Below, piece by piece: positions 52,740 through 64,000 of a DNA stretch of 64,000 bases. The first letter of the stretch is position 1. Every line of letters begins with the position of its first letter. The notes beneath the pieces were generated by a model. It was not told the DNA's origin. It searched no databases and saw nothing but the letters and a program-made list of their open reading frames with translations. The position numbers and the translations under genes are program-made. Source of the DNA: Cytidiella melzeri (Eukaryota > Basidiomycota > Agaricomycetes > Polyporales > Irpicaceae); the NCBI GenBank assembly GCA_022592445.1, contig JABYQR010000075.1:84151-148150 (forward strand), read 5' to 3'.

Positions 52740-55460
52740 AGATTGTGCAAAGGAAAGCAGGGTCGGTTTGGGTATTGAATTCCCGAAAGTGTGAGAGGAG
52801 ATCTGCAAAGAGTAAAGCTTTGATGACCTGGGTCACTCCGGGGTTTGCTTTGTAGAAGTTGTCAATTGCTTCTTGACTATTCTCGAGGTTTTGGACTGGT
52901 TCTCAGCTATTGTGTCTGTCTGAATACCCTTCCCATTTGACAAGAAATTGCAATTTCTTCCATTGTCTGTGTAGCCTGCTGTCTAGCACCTTTTTGACGA
53001 CATACTGTTCTTCTTCTTCTATGACAATAGGATCAGGAGGTGGAGGTATGTCTTTGCTGTTATCGTGCCAGGGACTTAGACGGTTGATGTGGAAGACAGG
53101 GTGGAGTTGGAGATAGCTAGGCAGATTGAGCTTGTAGTCAAGAATGCCAATGTGTTCAATGACTTTTTACGGGCCGAGTTGTTGAGGATCAAGTTTGGGC
53201 ATAGCCTGGTGTATGTTGATGTTCTTGGTGTTCAGCCAGACCATGTTGCCTACCCAGAAAACAAGTGGAGATTGCTTTGCACATTTGTAGAGTTCTTTCA
53301 TCTTTTCTTTTCTGAGACAAAGAGCTGCTTCTGCCTCTTTGTATACTCGAGCCATATTGTCAAGGCACTCATCGAGCGATGGAATATTGCTTCACTTGCC
53401 AACTGGTGCGGTAAAGTCGGGGTAATATCCGTAGATGACCTCAAACAGTGTTTGAGAGTTACCCGCATGTACTCGTGAGTTGAGTGTAAACTCAGCCGCT
53501 GGCAGATGATTGATCTAGTCATCTTGTTGTTGCTGACAGAATAGACGTAGGTACTGTTCAATATCCTGGTTTTTGTGTTCAACTTTGCCATTTCCTTGTG
53601 GATGATAGGCGGTTGTAAAACCAGTCTCTATGCCCAGGTGGTGATAGAGCGCACACATGAAGCATGCTGCAAGCTGGGGTCCTTGGTCAGAGAACACCTT
53701 CTTGGGAATGCCGTGAAGTCGGAATACTTCCTTGTAGTGTAGATCGGCAATCCCCTTAGTGTTAACCTTGGTGGTAGTAAGGATGATGTGTGTTTGATCG
53801 GAGTAGTGGTCAATGTAGACCGCAATCAAATCAAATCCCTTAGAGGGTAGCAGCTGAGTGATGAGATCTACACCAATGCGTTCCCATGGTCCTGCCGGAG
53901 TTTTCTGAGGCTGTAGTACTGCTTTAGGGTGCGGAGCTGACTTATAGTGTTGACAGCAATCACAGCCTAGTACGTAAGTCTCTACAAAGGCATTCATCTT
54001 TGGCCACCAATAGTGTTGTGAGACTAACTCTATGGTGCCATGTTTTCCTGGATGACCAGCTGTGGGAGTGTCATGGCAAGATTTGACAATTTTGTAACGG
54101 AGCTCTTTATTGTTAGAGATGTAGAGTTTTCCCTTGTAATAGATGAGTCCATCACTCTCTTCCCATTTGAGTAAACCACCGACAAGTTTGCGAGGACCCT
54201 TCTTTCAAAGGGTAGTGAGAGCTTGTGTGAGTTCTGCTTCTTGCTCCGTGCATTCTTGGATCTTTGAATTGAGCGGAGAAGTAGTGGCAAGCGTGCTAGT
54301 AACAAAGGCTGCTTTGTCCTTGTCTTCTTCTTTGATTTGGATGTTGTGATATCCCCAACAAACATTGAACTTTGTGAAGATTTTTGCACCCTTGAGCTTG
54401 TTGATGATGTCGATGGCAAGCAATAGAGGGTAGCAATTCTTTACAGTGATGTTGTTGAGTTTGCAATAGTCCTGAATAAGTCGGAGCTTGTTGTCCTTTT
54501 TTTGATGAAGAAGACTGGAGAAGCCATTGGAGACTTAGAAGGTGTGATGTAACCTTTTGCTAGGTTTTCCTGGATGAACTTGTCAAGCTCGGCTTGCTCA
54601 TTCAGGGGCGTAGGATAAACTTTCAATTTGATAGTCTCAGGAGTGTCTGGTTTGAGATCAATCAAATGGTCCCAGGGCTGATGCTGGGGTAGCCGATTAG
54701 ACTCTTCCTCAGAGAACACTTTAGCGTGTCTGTGATACTCTGATGGAACAATGTCTTTGAAGGTGCACTGAGCTTTAGCTTTGTTTGCTTCGGCAGCAAG
54801 CTTGGTAGAGTAGGTGAAGCCGGCCATACACCAGACTTTGTCAGTGGTGTCTTGGATAATTCCGGCTTTGACCCACTGTCTATGTTCTTTGCGATTACTG
54901 TCAACTTTCTGAAAAGGTTTGTCAGGAGATTCTGCCGAGCTGCTCGGGATTGTCATTTCTCCTTTTTCCCAGTTAAAGCTAGGGTTTACGCGCTTGAGCC
55001 ATGGCAGCCCAAGGATGACATCTTCTGGTCCTAAGTCTGTGACAAGAAATTCTCCCTTTTCTGTGTGGTCTCTGACTGTAAGTGTAAGGCAAACAGAGTG
55101 TGTTAATCCGCCAGCTTTATTCTTAGTTCCATCAATGTTGTGCAATGAGATGATCCTTTCAAGCGGGTGCTGAATAATCTTATGCTTTTTGATGAACTGG
55201 TGACTGATGAATAAAGCCATAGCTCCTGAATTGATCATAGCAGGAATGCAAATGCCTCTATTCAGACCTTTAACTAGTACATGTACACAGAAATGAGATG
55301 ATAACCAATCTAGCAACAATATAGTACACAAGGAGATGACAGATGATAGGCAGGGGATAGACTTTGTACACGAGGAAGAAGGCGAGGCAGAAGACGAGGG
55401 AGACAAGGACAGGATATCAGGGGAACTCACAGCTGCGGCTATGTTACAAGTCTGTCTCAA
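52740..55460 (-). pseudogene. Pol remnant of the second gypsy copy
   Basis: Several frames. 54441-55460 holds the protease (MINSGAMALFISHQF, active-site Asp changed to Asn) and the start of RT. 54205-54423 holds TKFNVCWGYHNIQI fused across the deletion to the pre-integrase region. 53515-53997 holds integrase (GVDLITQLLPSKGFDLIAVY; VFSDQGPQLAACFM; GNGKVEHKNQ). The chromodomain region is below 53000. Frameshifts and the lost RT catalytic block make it inactive. Confidence 0.9.
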
Positions 55461-55668
55461 GAAATTGTGTTGATTTTGGCCGCCATTTTGTCCATTTGCT
55501 TCTTTTGAAGCTCCAGCATGTCCTTGAGGGCAGCAATCTAAGCGTCCTTGTTGTTGGACACGTCTTGCTTCGCTGAGGTAGTGGTTGACGAGGTTGACAA
55601 AGTAGCAGCAAATTTTTGTCCCTTAGGGACACCATGGAGCCTCTTCAGGCAAACAGACCCCCAATGAC

Positions 55669-55960
55669 CAGTACCATATATAGTAGACCTTACTCTCCCT
55701 AGCTCTGCATCTTGACCTCTCTGTCATTTGCACTGCTAGGTGAGTTACTACATGTAACTTAGTATTGTATTGTATAAACTCTGTCATTTGCACTGCTAGT
55801 ATCCGGCCTTGCACCTGCTTGTGTGCTCATCACTGACTTCGACTTCACCGTTGTTGTTGAAGATCTATCCCACTTCCACATCTACTTTACTCCCTTGTTA
55901 GGGTTATCAGCACAACAGCAGTCACTCCGTGACACCGCATGCCGGCCCTGCTACCACTAG
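55669..55960 (+). repeat. LTR-like remnant
   Basis: CTCTGTCATTTGCACTGCTAG occurs twice (about 55718 and 55780), with TATATATAGTAGACC at the left edge. The segment ends CCCTTGTTAGGGTTATCAGC, which resembles the end and primer site of the copia LTR (CTTTGTTAGGTTATGAGC). Possibly the 3' end of a different copia LTR that truncated the gypsy copy. Confidence 0.3.
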
Positions 55961-55998
55961 TCTAGATGGGTATGCCAGCAAGTATGGAACTGCCATCA

Positions 55999-56270
<272 letters not shown>

Positions 56271-56474
56271 TACAGACCATGGTCTCACATGTGACTATGT
56301 TATGCACAGACCTTGATAAACTGAGACAAGAAAAAAACAGTTGAAATGGGGAAATAAGTAGACAACATAAGCAATGGAGGTTACAGGTACAGTAATGAGA
56401 TTCGGAAAGTACATCGCTCTAGTGCCAAGGTATTCAAGGAAAATACAAGAAGCTGCTTGAGATGAGCAGAGTGA

Positions 56475-58414
56475 TCAGGAGCACAATTGCGCCTTCGCCT
56501 CCTGGCTTAGTATCCATTTGCGATGCCTGGCCCAGCTACGAGCCTCTTGCTGCGCGAGGGTTTTCAGGCGACTCATGGAAAAAGGCAAGGTAGGCTCCGC
56601 CTGCAATGCACCCACGACATACGATCTACAGTCGCGCGAATGAAGCAACCTTGTCAGTCAAAATCGCAACGGGATCTTTGTGATGGGCGGCTTACATGAC
56701 GGTGCTGTGAGCAAGGGGGTATTCCGGACTGCGCAGCATGGCGCACATCTCATCAAGAGACAGGTTACGGACGTGCCATAACCGGTATGCATTCAATTCC
56801 TGCCGTTTGATAGGTTCACGAGGAGGAAGCTGTGCGGATGTTGCGTCCGAAGGTGCGCTGTGTGAGGAGGGTAAGTTCGCTGCGGTACCGCCAGCTCTCG
56901 ACTTGAGTATCTGCACGGCAGCCGGCTCTAGTTCTTTAGGCGCTGGGTCCACCGCAGGTTCGTGTGGAAGATTGCTTGTGAATCTGGCTGGAGCTAGTGT
57001 CCGCTCATAGATAGCAGCTATTCGCACAATCCGGCGGTAAGCCATCAAAGCGCTATGTGCGTCGTTCGCTGCATCTGTCAAGAGTGACCATCAGATGAGT
57101 CAGCGTGTGCACACGTTTAAACAAGCACAGACCAAAACCTACACGTGAGCTGTTCCTGACTCAGTGGCACTGCATCCCATTTCGACATCCGCGCCGGGCC
57201 TTTATCGAGTATCTTTCCGTCGCAATACTCTTCTATCATTTTCGATAGGCTGACGATGGAGCGCTTGGAAGAGAAAGCCGGATCTGCTTCACGTGCAAGG
57301 GCACCTAGCTCTATGAGATTCTTTGGTGTCACGCCGTAGTCTTTCAGGAGCTTCTGTCCGTCGTCTGCCAAGAGAGCCGTCTATAAGAGGACATATTTGT
57401 GAGCGTAGGAGAGGAGAGGCCACGCACTACGAATATTGGCACCAATCTTCGGTATCGCAGCATTCTCGATCAGAGCCTACAAAATCGTCAGATATACCGC
57501 AGTACTATTCCTTCAAGTGCATCATACCTTGAGCTTCTGCGGAAACCCTGACAATGATCATCAATGGCCAATTTGCTCGCTATGATTCAGACGAACGCAC
57601 TCTTCATCGCGCTGACCTGTGCAATCAATATGACGCTTCTGTCCGATATTTGTATCGTAGCCGTTCGTCGCGATACAGGTGACACACCACGGCGCATAAT
57701 AACGGGCCATTCCATGTCAAAGCCTAGAGGTCTAGAAGCAGATGACTTGGGGGTCGGCATAGAAGGCTAATATTACTAACTGACCCTGATAACTTTTCGG
57801 CTATCTCGTCCGCATCCTCCTCTTGTCGGGTATAAACAATCTTCGCTTGCGGTTTGTAGTCCTTGTATGAGTACAGTCGGGCTTTAGGCTTTGTGACTAC
57901 GTCTGGCTCGGGATTTCCTGCCTCTGCTGGTACGAGTGTAGAACTTCCAGGTTCTTGAAAGCTCAGATTAGACGCTGCATCTCTGGTGTCGTCAGTCGGG
58001 GGATATAGGAGGGCTGGGGTAGTTGAAGGTCCGGTAGCACCAATGTCATGGCTAGCCGCTTGCTCTGCCATAAAGAACGGATGCAGCCTAGTAAAAGCTC
58101 AATAATCCGGTGGTATGTATCAGAAAGAGGCCTCACTGTGATGTGCTCAGAGGACCAGGAGGGTTCGACGTTTCGCCATTGGTGCTCAATATCGCGGGCT
58201 TCTGAGCCTGGAGCTGTACTATAACAGACGTAGGTAGGCAATTCTCCGCATCTTCAACGACAACATCGAGGTCTATTGCAGCTAGTATTCTAGACTTGAA
58301 CGGCGGTCTAGCAATAGCTTGTGTGGTGGACTTGCGAGAGGGCGAGCTAGGCGGACCGTTTAACCTACATCTGGCAGCCGAGTACGTGCTTTCTTTCAAA
58401 ACTTGCATCGCCAT
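56475..58414 (-). CDS. WRN-like DEDDy 3'-5' exonuclease, 510 aa, intact
   Basis: Eight exons: 58137-58414, 57785-58087, 57601-57731, 57528-57547, 57428-57476, 57143-57364, 56696-57074 and 56475-56625. They sum to 511 codons with a terminal TGA. The exonuclease domain shows motif I GFDMEWPVIMRRG (D and E), then VSAMKRFPQKLKALIE, motif II GANIRNDGQKLLKDYGVTPK, DPAFSSKRSIVSLSKMIEEY and motif III QLTYAANDAHSALMAYRRI (Y-x3-D). This is the Werner-exonuclease branch of the RNase D/DnaQ fold, acting on DNA ends in repair. The C-terminus ends STVISYVVGALQAEPTLPFS with SWARHRKWIL, a helical module seen in fungal homologues. The N-terminal 170 residues are disordered. Start ATG 58414 (MAMQVLKEST) was chosen; an in-frame ATG at 58447 is possible. 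It is one of the few undamaged host genes here. Confidence 0.88.
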
Positions 58415-58641
58415 CGGCTTGGTGACACACATATGTGTGCTGTGCATGCCAGTATGTGGGTGAAGAGTACTTACACAGGCGGGTACATGGAGACTGCGAC
58501 GCGACTGAATTCACTGGAACGTAGTACTTATACTGGTCGAGGTCAACAAGTCTCACGTGATAAGTGTAACATTCAGCGCGTGACATAACGCGTTTACATC
58601 CTCTCTTGTACCGGTACCACCACCATCGAAGACAGACGCCC

Positions 58642-61600
58642 ATGACTACTCCTTCGAATCTCGACGTACCTATGGCGACAGCAGCGCGAACGAAGTCCAG
58701 CTCACCTACAGCTGGACCCGTTCGGAGAGAGGGCTCTGTGGAGCCCTTTGAACCATACGGGGGCAGACCTAAAAAGTCTGCTCCCAGATCTTTGACCTCG
58801 AAAGAGGCCCCTGCTCTGCAGGACCCCGAGGCCTCTAGTGGTGCAACTGCTAGAGGCCTCAACCCAATCCCTGAGGGTTCCACCGCCCCTGCGCATAGCT
58901 CGGGTGCTGGCTCGCACGGGACTCAACTTCATGCCCCCGAAGTCTCTAGTGGTGCAACTGCTAGAGACCTCAAATCAATCCCTGAGGGTTCCACCGCCCC
59001 TGCGCATAGCTCGGGTGCTGGCTCGCACGGGACTCAACTTCATGCCCCCCCGACGTATGCGACTATTGTCCAGACGTCGCAGGCGAATGAGGTGCCGCTA
59101 CAGGTAAGCATACGCACCCCCCAACTATCCATCGATCCATGTGCCTGTCATCTGATGGGCACGAGGATTTACTTCGCGCAATATGGGACTGCGCTTATAC
59201 TCGTGTTTCGAATTCAGATTCCGACATCGACCCAGGCTGTTCCAGCCGGGTCTAATCCTTTCCAAGGGCAAACGCACACCAGTGAGCCTGAGGACAGAAA
59301 CCAATCGCAGCGAACCGAGGAAGGATCTATCCTTCACGCATTCGTGTGCAGAGGCGAGAACGCAGTGGGTGACATCCTGGATCGTGTCATCGAGTCGTTC
59401 GACAATATCGCGATGGCGGCCCCTAGTTGGGACCCGTCTGGCGCGTTCTTCGCGGAGCTGCCTGTAGGTAGGCGGGAATTCGCTCGTAATCGCATCGTGG
59501 GTCTGTTACAAATGGTGACAGACCATTTTGAAGCGTACTTCCGAAAGTGGGACCCTGCTTCCCCTTCTCTTCTCATTGCGTCTACTCAGGCGCACCGACA
59601 CATCGAGGCCTCAACGTTTATCCGGGGCACGGTGTCCGATATGGCTTCCAGCGTCAGTCAGATTCGCTCTGACATGGCCAAGCTGCGTAGTGAGCGGAGG
59701 CTCAGGTTCCAACAGGAGCATATGGAAGTGGACGACGGGGCTTTGCCGTCGTATGCCCGCCCGACAAAAGCGTCTGCAGCCAAGGGACCTGGTCCCAAGG
59801 CCAAAAAGACGCTTGACTCGATTTGTGTTGCCCCCGGTCGTGCCTCTCGCAGAGAGCATGGCGGCGCGGTAAGCGATGCGATGACTTCTGCAGACGAGGG
59901 TGGTGCTGCCTCCGAAGCGGAAGAGATCATGACACCGGGAGCTCGGAGGAGCTACGCCGATGCCACCAAAAAGAAGGGGAAAGACAAGGCGCCGGCCAAG
60001 TCTCCGTTCGAGGGTATGCACCCATCAGTTGCGTTGACCCATCGTCAGCGTCAAGCAGCGGCTGCCAAGAAGGCGGCTGCTTCTGCCTCCACATCGACGA
60101 CTGCTCTTCCTGTTGTGGCGGGAGAGACCAGTCTTGGAAAGCGTCCGCGTGCGGACTCCACTCACACCACGGAGCGCCCTGACACTCCATCTACCGCGGC
60201 TCCTCCAGCGAAGAAGCTTCGGACTGCTGACGACTGGTTCAAGTCGCTCTCGGTGGAGATGATCAACAACTTCGCCCTGGGATTACGAGTCTTGGGCCCT
60301 ACGGCCGTTGACTTTAGCATCGACCAGATCCTAGCGACTGGTCAACGAATGGGCTCCTTCGGTTTCCCAATCGAGGTGTCCTCCCAATCTGTCCCCCCCC
60401 CTCCTCCTGCTCCGGCGAACCCCCCTGCAAATGCTTCGGCAGGACAGGGTGCGAGTACCCCGGCAGCACGAGACAAAGGAAAGGGGAAAATCGTTGTTCC
60501 AGGCACCCACCCTGCGAGTGACACCAAGCCAGATGCGAGAGCAAATCTCGTACGCGAGCCTAAACCTAAGGCCCCCGTCGTCCATGCCCCACGGCCTCCA
60601 GAGTCTAAGACTACGGTGGTGATTACGTTCCACCAGTCTGCTGACGAGGGGTCGATCCGCAAGGAAGAGGAAGTTCGAGCCATTTTGGCCCGACTTTATC
60701 ATAGCTGGCAGCTTGCTGAGCACGAGAAGAAGGGAGGTGCGACAACCACCCTCCAACCGAAACTGAATCCTGTTATCAGGGTGAAGTGGGACGAGAAACG
60801 GCGAAACCAGCTGCAGTTGGCTTTCCAAGTGCGTCCCGAACTCAACTTCGTGAATTGGCTCGAAGACGTCTGGACGAAGATGACCACTGAGGATCTCGCT
60901 GGTTATCCCCTGTCCTCCTCATACCCTCCCGTCCTCTTGGTACATATGTACACGTCGATGGCGGAACTCGTGATCCAGGCTTGTCCAAGCAAGGATCTTT
61001 CAATTCAGGATATCTTCGCGGAAATGTCGAGGAACAATCCTGAGGTTTTCCAGCACCTGGTCCCGTCGAACTACACCCCTGTCGCGTTCTGGGGTGCTGG
61101 TCATAGGAAAGGCTCTCCAGGGCCCCTCCATATCTTCGCGTATGACGTTGGCGGCGAGGTCGCCCAATGCCTCATCCAGGAGAGAGTTACCATCGGCTCG
61201 AAAAAGTGCTCTTTAGTACTTGCTCAGTCGACGGCTCGTGTTGCGATGTGCACTCACTGCCATCGTATTGGACACTGGAGGGACCAGTGCAAAAACGGAG
61301 CGTTCGAATGGTGCAAGGTCTGCCCAGCGAATCACAGAACGGAGGACCATAATGAGGTTGCTCCTTGCTGTATCCCCACGAGGGAGAGGCTTCAGACAGA
61401 AACGTGGCCGTGTCCGAACGAACACTGGATCTGTGCAAATTGTGGTAAGACTGGCCACGGACATTACTCGAACAGATGCTCGAGGTACTCGAAGCGGGGG
61501 ACAAGGCGTACATGCAAGGCGTCGACCCCGCCACCCAACTTCGTCGGGATGTCCCGGCTGTTCCATGCAAGGCTGGTCGTCAGTTGGACAACAACGCGAC

Positions 61601-61835
61601 CAAGTCTGCTAACCGCGCCATTCGCACTCAGAAGAAGCGAGCCGAAGAGGCTGCAGCTGCTCTGATTGCAGCGAAGGATCATGATGGGAACGTTCCCATG
61701 CGCGAGTCGACCCCGGTCGCTGGCCCATCGACACAACGCAAGCGCGTTAAGTCTGGAAGGTACGAGGCATTGTCGGAAGTCGCAGAGACGTCTGAGGATG
61801 ATGTTGAGATTGTCGGTGCTGGCGCCTCTGGATAG
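58642..61835 (+). pseudogene. LINE ORF1 nucleic-acid-binding protein, one frameshift near the end
   Basis: ATG at 58642 gives MTTPSNLDVPMATAARTKSS. A disordered N-terminal half contains a 37-residue tandem duplication (SSGATARGLNPIPEG unit). A Lys/Ala-rich middle follows. The C-terminal part resembles the RRM-like plus zinc-knuckle module of LINE ORF1 (LIQERVTIGSKKCSLVLAQS; CTHCHRIGHWRDQC; CANCGKTGHGHYSNRC). Just after the last knuckle the frame must shift by one base to continue as MLEVLEAGDKAYMQGVDPAT and end ...DDVEIVGAGASG at 61833-61835. The product would coat element RNA in the ribonucleoprotein. Confidence 0.8.
58826..59048 (+). repeat. 111-bp in-frame tandem duplication within LINE ORF1
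   Basis: CCGAGGCCTCTAGTGGTGCA and CCGAAGTCTCTAGTGGTGCA start consecutive units 111 bases apart. The encoded 37-residue units differ at a few positions. Confidence 0.85.
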
Positions 61836-61894
61836 AGGATGGTCAGCACGAATAGCTGATAGCTCGTTTGTAAAATAACTGCTACTTCTTTTTT

Positions 61895-64000
61895 ATGTAT
61901 TGTGACAACCGTAACATGATACCCAGAACGCCGAGCCCAATCAGGGCAGAGCCCATGACACCCATACACCGTGAGAGTCAAGTGTCACCCACGTACTCTA
62001 GAGACCAATCACCCGACTTCTGGTCGGGTGCCCCTGAGTATAGAACGGCTTATGAAGCCCGGATGTCATCCTTTGATTATGTCAGAGAAGATGAGTTCCT
62101 TGAGAATCGTGTGCTGCACCCGGACATGACGCGCACAAACCTCGTAGGAACTTCTTACATGATGCAGCCTCACACGCCGCGTCGCATCACGCGTCCACGC
62201 CCTCAGAGGGAAACACGTGTTATGTCCCCCGACGATTTGTTCCCAAATCTTGCTGCATGGCGCGGCAGATCTGGGTATAATTCCGAACAAACAACACCAT
62301 CACCAAACGTCACTCCTGTTAAGAGAGTGATGCATGCGCCTGCAATGCTTAATGCTCGCGACATTTCCCCAGATGACATTGTTGAATACGATGCAACTTT
62401 TTGGGAGGCAGAGGAGGGATATGGACGTTCTCCACTCCTCCTGACACATTTGACCCCAGATACCCCGTCTGTATCTGATGCCAATGAAGAAACCCTTCTG
62501 GCACTGGACAGTATGCCAATCGGAGGGGACAACCCGAATGAGCCCTCGGAGTTAAGCTTGTCATCAGTCCAGCTTACTCCACAAATGACCGGATCACGTG
62601 CTGGTCATCTACAAATGCCTCAAGAATCACATGCTGTTGATGATGCGTGGGATTTACCGAGTCTCCGGATGCATACCCCTACGCCCTCCATAGTGGATTA
62701 TATGTCTGCATGGAGTTCAATTCCAGGTCCAAGTATGGACCCACACACACCGGTCAGGCAAACATTACGGGCACCTGATCAAGAAGAACTACGGTCACCA
62801 ATTTATGCGCAATCTCTAGATTATACATCTGATGATGCAACCCCCCCGTCACAGGGACGCTTGCTGTCCTGGCTGAATCATCACCAGACATCCCGTTGGC
62901 TACGTTGTCCAACATACCGACGGGCGAGGGATATTTCCTCTCGTCGCCTGACATCCCGCTTGCGCATTTTAAAAGAATGCGAGAGCGGTTAGAAAATCTT
63001 GAATTCAGTGGTGATAGCCTTTTACAACCGTCATCTGAATTCAATCTGCACATAGTGGTCATTTCCAATCTTCTCCTGACGTACCTCTAGCGAGCCTTGT
63101 TGCTCCTACTCAGCCGGATCTTGACGAACTCCTTGACGTCGAAGATGCTGACCCCACCATGAGGTGCATTAGCGCCAATGTCCAAAAGTCTCGATACAAC
63201 ATGTCTTCGTTGCTCGAGAGATATCGTGATTGGGATATAATCTGCGTTCAAGAACCGTTCTGGGGACACATTAAAAATGTTGCCTCCATGACGAACAAAG
63301 AGGGTGAAGCGTACATGCAAACAGTCACCCACCGTGAGTTCATCAGTATTGGTGCTCAGGAAAAAGCGCGAGCAATGGTGTTCGTGAACAAGCGTTGGAA
63401 AGCGCATATGCCTCGGCTGCGGTCTGACCTCATTAATCATAATGACATCAACTGCGTTGCAATGGATATTGGAGATAGGGTCATGACCTTCTTAAATGTC
63501 TACAATTCTCATGAAGCAAACTCGGCTCTCACTTACCTGGAGAACCATGTTTCTACATTACCACACATTACTTTTATGTGTGGGGACTTCAATATTCGCC
63601 ACCCAAATTGGGATAAGAACGAACGAACTAATCGTCGCCCTCGCTATTTAAGACAAGGGGACGATCTCATTGCTCTTTCTGAGATGGAGCTGGGACTTGT
63701 GCTACTTAATGACCCGTGCGGGCCTCCAACGTGGCGCTCAAACAACTCGGACAATCGTCCAGGTGTACTCGATTTGGTGTGGGCAGATCCGGCATATATT
63801 CCGGGCTCGTTACACATTAACTCTGATGGTCGTAATAATAGTGACCACTCCATATTGGAATGGGATGTGTATGTTGATAGTAAGCCTGAGATCGGGCCTA
63901 CAATTGGCAAAGTATCTGCAGCAGGGCGTGAATTTGTCAAACGCGTGCGGAAAGGCATTGATCTTATCCTACGGGATGAGGAGTACAGTTCGAGGGAAAC
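61895..64000 (+). pseudogene. LINE ORF2, N-terminal extension and APE endonuclease, runs off the window
   Basis: Starts MYCDNRNMIPRTPSPIRAEP. The first 300 residues are Pro/Thr-rich (ARDISPDDIVEYDATFW). At a C-run near 62841 the frame shifts by one base to VLAESSPDIPLATLSNIPTG. Near 63040 it shifts again to SSPDVPLASLVAPTQP. From about 63066 the frame is open to the window end and encodes an exonuclease-endonuclease-phosphatase fold: CISANVQKSRYNMSSLL, WDIICVQEPFWG, ITFMCGDFNIRHPNWD, PGVLDLVWADP and NNSDHSILEWDV. These are the N, E, GDFN and SDH catalytic signatures of the LINE endonuclease that nicks target DNA. The last codons are in the linker to the absent RT. Confidence 0.82.

Larger units (their letters stand above)
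51774..55668 (-). mobile_element. Second gypsy copy, truncated and CpG-depleted
   Basis: One LTR (51774-52505) and an internal part colinear with the intact element from the polypurine tract through the chromodomain, integrase, part of RT, protease and the CCHC end of gag. It stops at about 55668 in the zinc-knuckle region, so gag, the extra ORF and the 5' LTR are gone. Near 54300 an internal deletion of about 1 kb joins the RT (KAAFVT) to the region before integrase (TLATTSPLNSKIQEC). Differences from the first copy are mostly CG to TG or CA. Confidence 0.92.
58480..64000 (+). mobile_element. Tad-like non-LTR retrotransposon (LINE), 3' end outside the window
   Basis: A long ORF1 with C-terminal CCHC knuckles is followed by an ORF2 carrying an APE-type endonuclease. 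This is the arrangement of the Tad1/CRE-like fungal LINEs. The 5' boundary is not defined and lies within about 200 bases of the exonuclease gene start. Reverse transcriptase would lie beyond 64000. Several one-base frameshifts are visible. Confidence 0.85.

Noticed and set aside
59611..60021. Minus-strand frames of 76-165 codons across 59600-60830
   Set aside because: Shadows of the GC-rich LINE ORF1.

Overview
The window looks like nuclear DNA of a mushroom-forming basidiomycete (Agaricomycetes). Genes are cut by short GT-AG introns of about 45-65 bases. Several recognisable families are typical of, or confined to, that group: a DUF6533 membrane protein, a Plavaka transposase, a DUF6532 protein and a fungal extracellular cupredoxin. 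The region is dominated by transposable elements, and most genes outside them are broken. Exon coordinates were worked out by hand from splice sites and frame continuity. Where the exon lengths summed to a whole number of codons I say so.

Layout. 1-4.8 kb: the 3' part of a PPP4R2-like phosphatase subunit gene (+), a small RG-rich gene (-), a DUF6533 pseudogene (+), a truncated CDK9/BUR1-like kinase (-) and an unrecognised gene (-) beside an orphan Tc1/mariner terminus. 5.5-15.0 kb: a minus-strand gene for a 241-residue protein, split by an 8.6-kb Ty1/copia element (6133-14726) that carries three extra reading frames ahead of gag-pol. 15.3-27.8 kb: a 16-exon plus-strand gene for a 1311-residue protein of an Agaricomycete family that I judge transposase-like. 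It is split by a 7.6-kb Ty3/gypsy chromodomain element (17698-25339) with identical LTRs and a perfect 5-bp target duplication. 27.96-29.49 kb: an intact seven-exon companion gene (408 aa). 30.5-31.75 kb: a dead Tc1/mariner transposase. 32-36.5 kb: low-complexity DNA, a 190-bp-arm foldback element and a decayed cupredoxin gene. 37.2-39.8 kb: a DDE transposase-like gene with two lesions. 40.9-46.9 kb: an intact Plavaka transposase (-, 1014 aa) divergently paired with a DUF6532 gene (+). 47-56.3 kb: a decayed MFS transporter, repeats, and a second, truncated, CpG-depleted copy of the gypsy element with a third fragment. 56.5-58.4 kb: an intact WRN-like DEDDy 3'-5' exonuclease gene (-, 510 aa). 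58.5 kb to the end: a Tad-like LINE with a CCHC-bearing ORF1 and the endonuclease part of ORF2, running off the window.

How it fits together. Two neighbouring, divergently transcribed genes (starts at 14964 and 15316) were each hit inside an exon by a different LTR retrotransposon. Removing each element and one target duplication restores the codon frame exactly. The candidates for something undescribed are two gene pairs, the 1311-aa plus 408-aa tandem pair and the Plavaka plus DUF6532 divergent pair, and the unusual 5' ORFs in both LTR elements.
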